The position numbers and the translations under genes are program-made. A stretch of 64,000 nucleotides of DNA. It comes from Phycisphaerales bacterium (GTDB lineage: Bacteria > Planctomycetota > Phycisphaerae > Phycisphaerales > UBA1924). The stretch spans positions 1-64,000 of the forward strand of contig DASPKU010000007.1 of assembly GCA_035627955.1 (NCBI GenBank), given 5' to 3'. A model generated the notes under the pieces. The model ran no database searches. It was not told the DNA's origin and saw only the letters and a program-made list of their open reading frames with translations. Positions 39,739 through 47,236 of the stretch are shown one piece after another. Positions within the stretch are counted from its first letter, which is position 1; every line of letters starts with the position of its first letter.

Positions 39739-39836
39739 TACCGCGGAGTTGCGCGGAGGGGGCGGAGTTGCGCGGAGAAGAGACTTGGCTGTCTTCAACT
39801 CCGCGCGACTCCGTTTACTCCGCGGAACTCCGTGGT
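39739..39836. repeat. Family A hairpin without gene
   Basis: Left arm 39739-39779 (CCGCGGAGTTGCGCGGAGGG...) and inverted right arm 39797-39836 (CTCCGCGCGACTCCGTTTAC...) separated by 17 nt. The arms match those of GxxExxY element 1, as if the gene had been lost or never present. Confidence 0.8.
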
Positions 39837-39884
39837 GGGTTTGACTCCGGCGCGATTGCACCGGCGCACTAGGTGACCGAACCC

Positions 39885-39920
39885 GGGACTTCGCCCAGAG
39901 CGGCTCAGTCCCGGCGTCGT
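39885..39920 (+). repeat. 36-bp direct repeat, copy 1 (GGGACTTCGCCC...)
   Basis: A 36-bp unit that starts GGGACTTCGCCCAGAGCGGC and ends CCCGGCGTCGT; it can fold (GGGACT/AGTCCC). It matches 40638-40673 at 35 of 36 positions in the same orientation. The pair brackets the methyltransferase gene. Confidence 0.85.
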
Positions 39921-39924
39921 GACG

Positions 39925-40578
39925 CTACATGCGACGCAGCATGCGGACGCCGCCGAAGGTGAGCGGTCTCCCAGTCTCAACGCGGACGCCCTCGTTCCGG
40001 GTGGTGGCGAGCATGCCGCAGTTCATGAACGGCAGGCCCTCGGTGAGGGCGGCGTCGATGCCGCGCTGGACGGGCGCGTGGTATGCGTCGTGGAGGAGGA
40101 TGGTCGCACCGGGCGTTGTCGCGTCGGCGACGGCGCGGAGGTCCTGGTGCACGGCGTCCTGCGTGTGCAGGCCGTCGATGAAGACAAAGTCGAACGCGCC
40201 GCCCGCGGCCTGCACGCAGCGGGGGATGTCGTCGGGCGAGCGGCCCACGATGAGCGTGGCGCGGTCGGCGATCTCGGCCCAGTCGAACTCGAGGGCGGGC
40301 TCAGGGTCGATGGACACGAGGTGGCCGTGGGAGAGGTCGCTGAGCGCGGCGTGGATGATGCGGGATCCGCCGCCCCAGCGGACGCCGATCTCGAGGCAGC
40401 GCTGCGGGGCGAGCGCGAAGACCATGGCGTAGAGCAGCACGCGCTCGCGGGGTTTCTGGTCGGCGTGGGCGATGAGGGAAGTGGTGAGGCGCCAGGGCTG
40501 GGCGCGGAGGAGGGGGTCGGTGGAGGATTGGAAGGTGAAGGTGGTTGCAGCTGGCGCGGGAGTGGCGGTCGTAGGCAT
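39925..40578 (-). CDS. Class I SAM-dependent methyltransferase (Methyltransf_24 type)
   Basis: A 217-residue methyltransferase. Motif I is RCLEIGVRWGGGSRI near residue 59, followed by HGHLVSIDPEP and FDFVFIDGLHTQDAVHQDL near 127-145, the pattern of the Methyltransf_24/class-I O-methyltransferases that act on small molecules or glycans. ATG 40578 is chosen; an upstream extension would read the flanking repeats. The gene is bracketed by a 36-bp direct repeat, so it may be a transposed or captured unit. Substrate unknown. Confidence 0.88.
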   Translation of the reverse strand: MPTTATPAPAATTFTFQSSTDPLLRAQPWRLTTSLIAHADQKPRERVLLYAMVFALAPQRCLEIGVRWGGGSRIIHAALSDLSHGHLVSIDPEPALEFDWAEIADRATLIVGRSPDDIPRCVQAAGGAFDFVFIDGLHTQDAVHQDLRAVADATTPGATILLHDAYHAPVQRGIDAALTEGLPFMNCGMLATTRNEGVRVETGRPLTFGGVRMLRRM

Positions 40579-40637
40579 GGGGTGTGTATCGGCTGGTGCG
40601 CGGGGCGTGTTGCAGAACCGGTGTTGGCCGCCAATCG

Positions 40638-40673
40638 GGGACTTCGCCCTGAGCGGCTCAGTCCCGGCGTCGT
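40638..40673 (+). repeat. 36-bp direct repeat, copy 2 (GGGACTTCGCCC...)
   Basis: Same orientation as 39885-39920, with one mismatch. It lies upstream of the methyltransferase start. Confidence 0.85.
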
Positions 40674-40680
40674 CGGCAGG

Positions 40681-40701
40681 ACAGCCGCGAAGCGCGGCTG
40701 T
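40681..40701 (-). terminator. Hairpin downstream of the hydrolase-like gene
   Basis: ACAGCCGCG (40681-40689) pairs with CGCGGCTGT (40693-40701) around a 3-nt loop: a perfect 9-bp stem just beyond the stop at 40710 on the minus strand. Confidence 0.55.
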
Positions 40702-40726
40702 CCGCTCCCTTAGGGTTGCGGTTCCT
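40702..40726 (-). repeat. CCGCTCCCTTAGGGTTGCGG repeat (copy 2)
   Basis: Close copy of 30746-30771. It overlaps the last codons of the hydrolase-like gene, again at a minus-strand gene end. Confidence 0.7.
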
Positions 40727-41900
40727 GCTCGCGGGACTTTTTCGCGACCTCCTCGGCAAGCTCGTTGGGGACGAGCATGGTGAGGTTGTACTGCTTGACC
40801 TTCCACTCGCCGTTGACCTTGATGAGCACGCCGCTGCCGCGGCAGAGGCCGAGCTTGGCGTTGCTCAGCTTTTCGTCGAACCAGGCGACGTCGCGCTCCT
40901 TGCCCTCGATGGTGATGAATCGGCCGCCCTCAACCGGTGTGTAGGTCCACGCCTTGCCCCGTGCGAAGTAGGGGTGGGCGAAGGCGCGGAACTCTTCGAG
41001 GGTCCAGCGCTCCTTGGCGTCGGTGCCGAGGAAGACGGCGCCCTCGGCGTACAGAGAGAAGTAGCGGGCCTCGTCGGCCTTGGCCGCGGCGTCGTGGAGG
41101 TCGTCGAGAACCGCCGAGACCTTTTCTTTCTCCCCGTCGTCCGATTCCATCTGCACCAGCTTCGGGAGGAAGCCGAAGACGAGCTGCGAGCTGGCATTCG
41201 GGTGGTTGCCAAGGTCGCAGGGGTACACGCGGCGTGAGCCGGCCTTGCGGAGCGCCTCCATCGTGCGGTGCACCTCCTGCAGCACGCGCTGGTCGTCGTT
41301 GCGGTGGATGAACTTGACGGGCGTGTCCTTCAGGCCCAGCACCACGCCCATCATGGCGGGATCGGCGCCGGCGTTGATCGGTGCGACCGCGCGGACCTTC
41401 GACGGGATGAGCCCGCCCAGGTACAGCGCTGCCCGCCCGCCCTCACCCGTGCCCGCGAGGTAGTAGCCGTCGCCCTCCGCGGACAGGATGCGGCCGATCT
41501 CCTCGAGCACGCCCTGCCAGGAGTCCTGCGGCAGGGCCATCAGCGACGCCACGCCCAGGATGGGCTTGGCGATGCCGACGAGCACCCACTTGCGCTTCGC
41601 GGCCTCGGTCTCCCACTGCTCGAGCTGCTTGAGCACCGCGGCCCGGTCCTGCTCGCCGTCGCCGAAGTAGATGAGCACGGGGTAGGGGGGGCCGGGCTGG
41701 TAGTCGGGCGGGAAGGTGACGAGGTAGGGCACGTCGACGCCGCCGCGAACGCGGGTGATGTCGAAAACCTTGGGGTTGGGCGGGAGCGGCAGGATCTGGG
41801 GGGCGGGGCCTTGCGCTGGCGGCTGGTCGCCCTGGGCGTGGGCGAAAGGCGCGGTGAGCAGGAGCGCGGCGGCGAGAACGAGGGTGGTGAGCGTGCGCAT
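40710..41900 (-). CDS. Secreted alpha/beta-hydrolase-like protein with a SnoaL-like C-terminal domain
   Basis: A 396-residue exported protein with signal peptide MRTLTTLVLAAALLLTAPFAHAQ. Residues ~50-230 have an alpha/beta-hydrolase look (YPVLIYFGDGEQDRAAVLKQLEQWE, GYYLAGTGEGGRAALYLGGL, IHRNDDQRVLQEVHRTMEAL), but the nucleophile elbow reads GTGEGG instead of GxSxG, so it is probably not a serine hydrolase. Residues ~270-370 resemble a SnoaL/DUF4440-like domain (FAHPYFARGKAWTYTPVEGGRF). The role is unknown. Its C-terminus is encoded by a dispersed repeat. Confidence 0.8.
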   Translation of the reverse strand: MRTLTTLVLAAALLLTAPFAHAQGDQPPAQGPAPQILPLPPNPKVFDITRVRGGVDVPYLVTFPPDYQPGPPYPVLIYFGDGEQDRAAVLKQLEQWETEAAKRKWVLVGIAKPILGVASLMALPQDSWQGVLEEIGRILSAEGDGYYLAGTGEGGRAALYLGGLIPSKVRAVAPINAGADPAMMGVVLGLKDTPVKFIHRNDDQRVLQEVHRTMEALRKAGSRRVYPCDLGNHPNASSQLVFGFLPKLVQMESDDGEKEKVSAVLDDLHDAAAKADEARYFSLYAEGAVFLGTDAKERWTLEEFRAFAHPYFARGKAWTYTPVEGGRFITIEGKERDVAWFDEKLSNAKLGLCRGSGVLIKVNGEWKVKQYNLTMLVPNELAEEVAKKSREQEPQP

Positions 41901-42007
41901 GGGTGGGCCTCCGGAGAGGAATCATCCCACGCGGCGGCGCGGCCGCAAGGGGAGACGGGGTATGTCCACAAGTTTGCGCACAAACGTCGCCGATGGGGTG
42001 GTAGGTC

Positions 42008-42032
42008 GGATAGGACTCATGGGACTGATACG
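42008..42032. repeat. GAGTCC/GGACTC palindromic repeat (copy 2)
   Basis: GGATAGGACTCATGGGACTG, a shortened version of the repeat at 12601-12635, upstream of the DinB gene. Confidence 0.55.
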
Positions 42033-42045
42033 ACGGAATCGCGGG

Positions 42046-42051
42046 TAGACT
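42046..42051 (+). promoter_or_regulatory. -10-like element of the DinB-family gene
   Basis: TAGACT, 5 nt before the ATG at 42057; no convincing -35. It implies a leaderless message. Confidence 0.35.
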
Positions 42052-42056
42052 TGGTC

Positions 42057-42578
42057 ATGGACCGACGCACTGCGATTGCTGATGGTGTTCTTTCGACCAA
42101 GCCGCTGCTGGCGCGCTATCTCAAGGGGTTCAGCGACGCGAACCACACGGCGCAGGCGCCGGGGTTGCCGAACCATGTGGCGTGGCAGCTGGGGCATCTC
42201 GCGCTGGTGATGCAGACGATCGCCAAGCACTTTGACGGCGAGCCGCTGGCAGAGGCAGACTTCGTGCAGGGTGCGGCGGTGAACACGCCGGAGAAGTTCG
42301 GGACCGAGACGGTGTGCTTCGCGTCGCCGGCGCCGGTGGCGGGGCAGGTGTGGCCGCGGTTTGAGCGGTGCGTGCAGGCGTACGACGCGGCGGTGGAGCG
42401 GCTGGCGCGGTGCGTTCGCGAGAGCGAGGACGCGCGGCTGGACGTGATGATCCCGTGGGGGCCGACGCAGATCCCGCTGTACATGGCGGCGCAGCGGATG
42501 GTGTTCCACAACGGGATGCACACGGGGCAGCTGGCGGACCTGCGGCGGGGGCTGGGGATGGGGTCGATCTTCGCGTGA
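42057..42578 (+). CDS. DinB-family protein
   Basis: A 173-residue DinB/YfiT four-helix-bundle protein. The metal-binding histidines are visible in PNHVAWQLGHLALVMQTI (near residue 40) and in the C-terminal FHNGMHTGQLADLRRGLG. Such proteins are metal-dependent (thiol transfer or hydrolytic) enzymes of mostly unknown role, often damage- or stress-related. ATG 42057 follows a -10-like TAGACT by 5 nt. It converges with the SecA-like gene. Confidence 0.9.
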   Translation: MDRRTAIADGVLSTKPLLARYLKGFSDANHTAQAPGLPNHVAWQLGHLALVMQTIAKHFDGEPLAEADFVQGAAVNTPEKFGTETVCFASPAPVAGQVWPRFERCVQAYDAAVERLARCVRESEDARLDVMIPWGPTQIPLYMAAQRMVFHNGMHTGQLADLRRGLGMGSIFA

Positions 42579-42604
42579 GGGTGGGTGCGCGTCGCTCGGG
42601 CGGA

Positions 42605-42640
42605 TCCGGAAGATATTTCGGGTTTGGAATTTCGGATCGC
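42605..42640. repeat. ATTTCGGGTTTGGAATTTCGG-type repeat tract
   Basis: GGAAGATATTTCGGGTTTGG followed by AATTTCGGATCGCGG: short TTTCGG units of lower GC than the surroundings, in the space after the DinB gene. No paired arm is seen. Confidence 0.5.
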
Positions 42641-42721
42641 GGATGTTGAGTGAGTCACCCGTATCGCGTGGTGTGCGTTCGCTCCTCCGCCCCGTCGGGG
42701 CGGGTCGGCTCGCACCTTCAA

Positions 42722-42764
42722 CCACGGGCGGCGCGAGACCGAAGCGGTCTCGCTCTGCCCGTGG
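42722..42764. terminator. Nested double hairpin between convergent genes
   Basis: Outer stem CCACGGGC (42722-42729) / GCCCGTGG (42757-42764) and inner stem GCGAGACC (42733-42740) / GGTCTCGC (42746-42753). It lies between the DinB gene (+) and the end of the SecA-like gene (-) and could terminate both. Confidence 0.55.
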
Positions 42765-42812
42765 CAACACTCAGCGCCCCGTTGGGGCGAAGAAGAACGG
42801 TGAGCAGGGCCG

Positions 42813-44834
42813 TCAGCCCGCGCCGGGCAGGTACTTGTCGATCCAGTCGTCCTGCTTGAGGACCTGGGCGCGGTTGCGGCGGTCGCGGGCTTCGCTGCGG
42901 GATTGGGCGAGGCGGAAGACGCGTTTCGCGAGGCCGATGCTGGAGAGCTCGGGGGTGGGTGAGCGGTCGCGGAGCAGCTTGGCGAGCACCGGCGTGTGCT
43001 TGGCCACGAGGTCGTCCTCGCAGGAGACGAAGGTCTGTGCGGAGCCGGGGTCGCCCTGGCGGCCGGCGCGTCCGATGAACTGGCGGTCGATGCGGAGGGC
43101 GCCGTGCATCTCGGTGAGGATGACGTGCAGTCCTCCGGCCTGCTTCGCGGCGTCGTCGAGCTTGATGTCGGTGCCGCGCCCGGCCATGTTGGTGGCGACG
43201 GTGATGGCCGCCTCGGAGCCGTCGAGGCCTGACCCACGACCCTTGCCCGCGCGGGCGACGACCTCGGCCTCGTCCTTGTCGAAGTTGGCGTTGAGGACCT
43301 GGTGCTTGAGGCCGCGCTGGTTGAGCAGGTCGCTGAGCAGCTCGCTGGTGGTGATGCTGCGGGTGCCGACGAGGATGGGGCGGCCTTGCGCGTGGATCTC
43401 TTCGATGGACTGGGCGATGGCGGCGTACTTGTCCTTCTGCGTGCGGAAGGCGCGGAGGGGCCACTGCTTGCGGGCGATGGGGCGGTTGGTGGGGATGATC
43501 GTGACCGGGCGCGAATAGACGCCCTCGATCTCGATCGTCGCATCCGCGGCGGTGCCGGTCATGCCGCAGAGGAACGGGTAGGTGCGGAAGAACCGCTGGA
43601 ATGAGAGGCGGGCGAGCGTCTCGCGGTCGGCGGTGACTTCGAGGCCTTCCTTGGCTTCCACAGCCTGGTGCAGGCCGTGCTCCCATGAGCGGTCGGGGAG
43701 GAAGCGGCCGGTGTACTCGTCGACGATGATGACCTTGCCGTCGACGATCTCGTACTGCTGGCCGCGGAGGTAGCAGTGCTTGGCGACGAGGGCCTGGCGG
43801 ATGAGCTCTTCGCCGCGCCGGGTGGCCTTCCAGATGGGCTCGCCGCCGCGGGCGATCGTTTCCTGGAACATTTGCTCGCAGCGGTGCACGCCGCGGCGCT
43901 TGAGCTCGACGCGACGCTGCACGTGCAGGACTTCGTAGTCGGGGCCCTCGTCGAGCTTGGCGGCCATGAGCGAGGCCTCGCGGTAGACGCGGGACATCTC
44001 GTCCTCGCGGCGCGAGCGGGCGATGATGAGCGGGACGACGCCCTCATCAATGAGCACGGCGTCGGCCTCGTCGACCATGGCGGCGCGGAGGCCGGGGACG
44101 AGCGGGCCGTGCCCGCCGGTGCGCCCGAGCATCACGGCCTGGCGGGCGGCCCACGAGGTGTTAGCGCGGCCCAGGGCGATCTGGTCGCGGAGCCAGTCGG
44201 CGACGATCTGCTTGGGCGTGCCGTAGACGATGGCGCGCCGGTAGACGTCGGCCCGCTCGGGGGGCTCCATCTCCTGCGTGATGGCGCCGACGTCGAGGAA
44301 GCAGCGCTTGTAGATCTTCTCGCGCGAGGCGGCGTCGCGGGCGGCGAGGTAGTCGTTGACGGTGAAGATGTGCAGGCGGCGGTGCTGCCAGGCGATGAGC
44401 GGGGCGGCGATGGAGCCGGTGAGCGTCTTGCCCTCGCCGGTCACCATCTCGACCACGCGCCCGTGGTACATGGCGAGCGCGGCCATGAGCTGCACCTGGA
44501 AGGGCTCTTCGCCGGTCTCACGCCGCGCGACCTCGCGCACGCCGGCGAGGGCGCGTCGCACGGCGTCCTCGTCCTGGCGCTTGCGGAAGAAGACCTCGCG
44601 GAGGTCACTGAGGTGCTGGCTGAGCACGCCGTCGGACATCTGCCGCATCTGCGGGGAGAGCGCGGCCGTCTGCTCGGCCTGGGACCAGAGGTAGGCCTTG
44701 CCCGTACGGCGGTGGCGCACGGCGGTGCCGGCGCGGCTGGCGAGCATGTCCAGACCCTGCGGGATCTCCGGGCGCATGCGGCGGCTGCGGAGGGACTCGT
44801 ACAGGGAGTGGTATTGGGTGAGGGCCTGGGTCAT
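42813..44834 (-). CDS. SecA-like ATPase, shortened and divergent
   Basis: A 673-residue protein with the SecA motor but only ~75 residues after it (housekeeping SecA is ~850-950). Visible: Walker A MVTGEGKTLTG (~131), FTVNDYLAARDA, Walker B AAMVDEADAVLIDEG, EYTGRFLPDRSWEHGLHQAVEAKEG without its last part conserved, CGMTGTA, IIPTNRP, VATNMAGRGTDI and GRAGRQGDPG. The helical scaffold/wing and the C-terminal zinc finger are largely absent, as in some accessory SecA proteins. It is the last gene of a locus with M50-HlyD and HlyD proteins, so a dedicated export or membrane-insertion role is inferred. ATG 44834 is chosen because the upstream frame crosses a repeat hairpin. Confidence 0.9.
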   Translation of the reverse strand: MTQALTQYHSLYESLRSRRMRPEIPQGLDMLASRAGTAVRHRRTGKAYLWSQAEQTAALSPQMRQMSDGVLSQHLSDLREVFFRKRQDEDAVRRALAGVREVARRETGEEPFQVQLMAALAMYHGRVVEMVTGEGKTLTGSIAAPLIAWQHRRLHIFTVNDYLAARDAASREKIYKRCFLDVGAITQEMEPPERADVYRRAIVYGTPKQIVADWLRDQIALGRANTSWAARQAVMLGRTGGHGPLVPGLRAAMVDEADAVLIDEGVVPLIIARSRREDEMSRVYREASLMAAKLDEGPDYEVLHVQRRVELKRRGVHRCEQMFQETIARGGEPIWKATRRGEELIRQALVAKHCYLRGQQYEIVDGKVIIVDEYTGRFLPDRSWEHGLHQAVEAKEGLEVTADRETLARLSFQRFFRTYPFLCGMTGTAADATIEIEGVYSRPVTIIPTNRPIARKQWPLRAFRTQKDKYAAIAQSIEEIHAQGRPILVGTRSITTSELLSDLLNQRGLKHQVLNANFDKDEAEVVARAGKGRGSGLDGSEAAITVATNMAGRGTDIKLDDAAKQAGGLHVILTEMHGALRIDRQFIGRAGRQGDPGSAQTFVSCEDDLVAKHTPVLAKLLRDRSPTPELSSIGLAKRVFRLAQSRSEARDRRNRAQVLKQDDWIDKYLPGAG

Positions 44835-44840
44835 TTCAGA

Positions 44841-44932
44841 TCGCAAAGGGGCAAACGGCAAGGGCAAATAGGAACGTGAGGTCGGAAGTTCTAATTTGCC
44901 CTTTGCCATTTGCTCTTTGCCCTTTGGCTCGG
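44841..44932. repeat. 8-mer inverted-repeat hairpin (GGGCAAA family)
   Basis: Left arm 44841-44870 (GCAAAGGGGCAAACGGCAAG...) and right arm 44894-44928 (TTTGCCCTTTGCCATTTGCT...) separated by 23 nt. It occupies the whole gap between the SecA-like gene and the PqqD-M50-HlyD gene. Confidence 0.85.
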
Positions 44933-44933
44933 A

Positions 44934-47102
44934 TCACAGCTTCACCCGACCTTGGATCAGCTTCTCCAGGCGGTCCACCCACTGGCTGACCAGCGGCTTG
45001 CTGGGGAGCTCGAAGCGGAGGGCGACGCGCTCGCCGGGCTGGCCGGCGAAGGCGCCCTCCTCGAGCAGCGGCGTGAAGTAGGCGGTGAAGAGCGGGCGGG
45101 CGGCGGTGAGGCCGCTGCGGTCGCGCTCGTCGACCTCGATCGTGCCGCCCCCTTGGAAGCCCAGCGACTGGTGCGGCAGCTCGCGGGTGCCGCCGGCGAG
45201 CACCTTGTCGGTGCGGGCGTCGTACACGCGGTCCACCTCCGACAGGCGGCGGACCTCGACCTCATAGTCCTTGCTGTTGAGCTCGTACAGCCACGCGGCC
45301 TCGGGCTGGGTGAGCGTCGCGACCACGCGCACGCTGCCCAGGTCCACGATCTCGCAGAGCCCGTCGCCCTCGTTGACGTAACTGCCCACGAGGTTCTCGG
45401 GGTCCTGACCGACGAGCACGCCGTCGTGCGGGGCGCGGACGGTGAGCTTGTCCTTCTTGTCGAGCAGGTAGGTGAGCTTCTCGTTGAGCGTGACGATGTA
45501 ATCCTGCGCGGTCTTGGACGCGGCGATGTCCTTGGTGTGGGCCACGCCCTCCTTCACCTTCGCGCCGGCGATCTCGCCCCTGGTGCGCTCGATCACGGCC
45601 TCGAGCTCATCGCTCTCAAGGACCACCAGCGGCTCGCCCTGCTTGACGAAGTCGCCGGGGCGCTTCTTTGACTCGATCACGAACCCGGCGGTGCGGAAGT
45701 AGACGCCCGAGCGGTGCTCGCTCTCGACCACGCCAACGGCCCGCCGGCGGTCGGGCATGGGGATCACGCCCACCAGCAGCAGGCCGGCGACGATGAGCAC
45801 GAAGCTGGTGGCGATGGCACGCCCGCGGAACTCGTTGAGCTGGGTGTTGGTCGCCAGCCAGTGCACGAAGCCGCCCACGGGGGCGATGAACCACACGGCC
45901 GCGGTCCACAGGGCGAGGAAGAGGCCAATGGCGAACATCTGGCCCATGACGTAGAGCGTGATGGAGAAGAAGAGGAAGACCCGGTAGACCATGGCCAGCA
46001 CGCCGTAGGTCAGCAGGATCATGGCCTCGCCGGGGCTGCTGGTGGGCGGGGTCGCGCCCTTGATCTGGTAGATGAAGCGCTGGGCGAGGAACTTGAGCAT
46101 GTTCTGCGAGCGCTGCATGAGGTTGGGCACCTCAAGCAGGTCGGAGAGGATGTAGTAGCCGTCGAACTTCATCAGCGGGTTGGCGTTGAAGAGGACGGTG
46201 GAGATGCCCGCGGTGAACATCACGTTGTACGCGAGCTGGTGCACCATGCCGGGCGTGTGGCGGGTGGCGATCCACACGAACGCCGCGATGGAGGCCATGG
46301 TGAGCTCGAAGATCATGCCGCCGGCGCCCACGGCCATGCGCTGCCACTTGCTGCCGAAGCCCCACGCGGCGGAGGCGTCGACGTAGGGCGCGGGGATGAG
46401 CACGAGCATCATGGCGCCGAACTCGGGCACCTGGCCGCCGTAGCGCTTGCAGATCAGGCCGTGGCCCAGCTCGTGCCAGAGCTTGGTCACGACGAAGACG
46501 ACCATGATCCAGCCCCAGTTGGCGGGGGCGATGGCGGACTCGAAGCCGCCGCGGAGCTCATCCCAGTAGGGCAGGAGGTTGCCCAGGGCGATGATGACCA
46601 GCATCGCCCAGAGGATGAACCCGACGCGCCCGATGAGGGGGCGGAAGATGGGCTCGAGCCAGGTGAGGATGCGGTCGGGGTTGAAGAGCTTGATGCGGAA
46701 GTACATCAGGCCGATGGCCTGCTGCTTGACCTTCTGCCCCAGGCGCTGACGCCCGCGCGAGAGCAGCTGCTCGGTCTCGGGCGGCACGTCCGCGGAGAGC
46801 AGGTTGCTGGAGAAGAGTTGTGAGAGGAGCTGGATGACCTCGTTCTGTGTGAGCGCGGCGTCGCCGTGCTTCTGCAGGCTGGCCTGCCACACCGCCTCGA
46901 CCTCGCGGTGGCCGTCGAGCAGGCCGACGAACTCGTGGGCGACGGGGTTGAGGCGGTAGTACTGGTTGCTGGAGGGGTCGTGGACGACGTGCCACCGCTG
47001 GCCGCGGTAGTGCTGACGCGTGATCTGCACGTGGGGGCGCAGGCGCGGCTTCATCACGCGGACGCGGTGCCAGAAGGGGGAGAATGTGGAGCGTTCGCTC
47101 AT
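44934..47102 (-). CDS. PqqD-like / M50 site-2 protease / HlyD-like fusion
   Basis: A 722-residue membrane protein. Residues ~17-105 look like a PqqD (RRE-type) domain: HYRGQRWHVVHDPSSNQYYRLNP. Membrane helices then surround the M50 zinc site H210-ELG-H214 in KLWHELGHGLICKRYGG, with the second metal site near NANPLMKFDGYYILSDL. After the membrane part, residues ~470-640 form a HlyD-like lipoyl/beta-barrel adaptor (FVIESKKRPGDFVKQGEPLVVLES; TVRAPHDGVLVG) with a helical hairpin. Peptide recognition, intramembrane cleavage and periplasmic adaptor functions thus sit in one chain. Substrate unknown. ATG 47102 has GAGG just upstream. Confidence 0.92.
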   Translation of the reverse strand: MSERSTFSPFWHRVRVMKPRLRPHVQITRQHYRGQRWHVVHDPSSNQYYRLNPVAHEFVGLLDGHREVEAVWQASLQKHGDAALTQNEVIQLLSQLFSSNLLSADVPPETEQLLSRGRQRLGQKVKQQAIGLMYFRIKLFNPDRILTWLEPIFRPLIGRVGFILWAMLVIIALGNLLPYWDELRGGFESAIAPANWGWIMVVFVVTKLWHELGHGLICKRYGGQVPEFGAMMLVLIPAPYVDASAAWGFGSKWQRMAVGAGGMIFELTMASIAAFVWIATRHTPGMVHQLAYNVMFTAGISTVLFNANPLMKFDGYYILSDLLEVPNLMQRSQNMLKFLAQRFIYQIKGATPPTSSPGEAMILLTYGVLAMVYRVFLFFSITLYVMGQMFAIGLFLALWTAAVWFIAPVGGFVHWLATNTQLNEFRGRAIATSFVLIVAGLLLVGVIPMPDRRRAVGVVESEHRSGVYFRTAGFVIESKKRPGDFVKQGEPLVVLESDELEAVIERTRGEIAGAKVKEGVAHTKDIAASKTAQDYIVTLNEKLTYLLDKKDKLTVRAPHDGVLVGQDPENLVGSYVNEGDGLCEIVDLGSVRVVATLTQPEAAWLYELNSKDYEVEVRRLSEVDRVYDARTDKVLAGGTRELPHQSLGFQGGGTIEVDERDRSGLTAARPLFTAYFTPLLEEGAFAGQPGERVALRFELPSKPLVSQWVDRLEKLIQGRVKL

Positions 47103-47110
47103 GCAACCTC

Positions 47111-47232
47111 AAGTGGCAAAGTGGCCAAGTGGCAGAGTGGCAAAGTGCGCGGACACGTCGGCAGACCCGCAACGCGGCTGAACGAGGCTCTTCACTTTGC
47201 CACTTCGCCACTTTGCCACTCTGCCACTTCCT
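47111..47232. repeat. 8-mer inverted-repeat hairpin (GTGGCAAA family, copy 2)
   Basis: Left arm 47111-47148 and right arm 47191-47232 with a 42-nt spacer, same units as 2023-2117. It fills the gap between the two HlyD-type genes. Confidence 0.85.
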
Positions 47233-47236
47233 TCCA

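Noticed and set aside
40710-41900. Active serine esterase/PHB depolymerase
   Set aside because: The nucleophile elbow reads GTGEGG with no serine, so only the fold resemblance is kept.
42813-44834. SecA-like gene as the housekeeping SecA
   Set aside because: It lacks most of the scaffold/wing and the zinc finger and has a divergent motor (YGTPKQIVADWL, TEMHGALRID), and lies in a HlyD/M50 locus rather than with sec genes.
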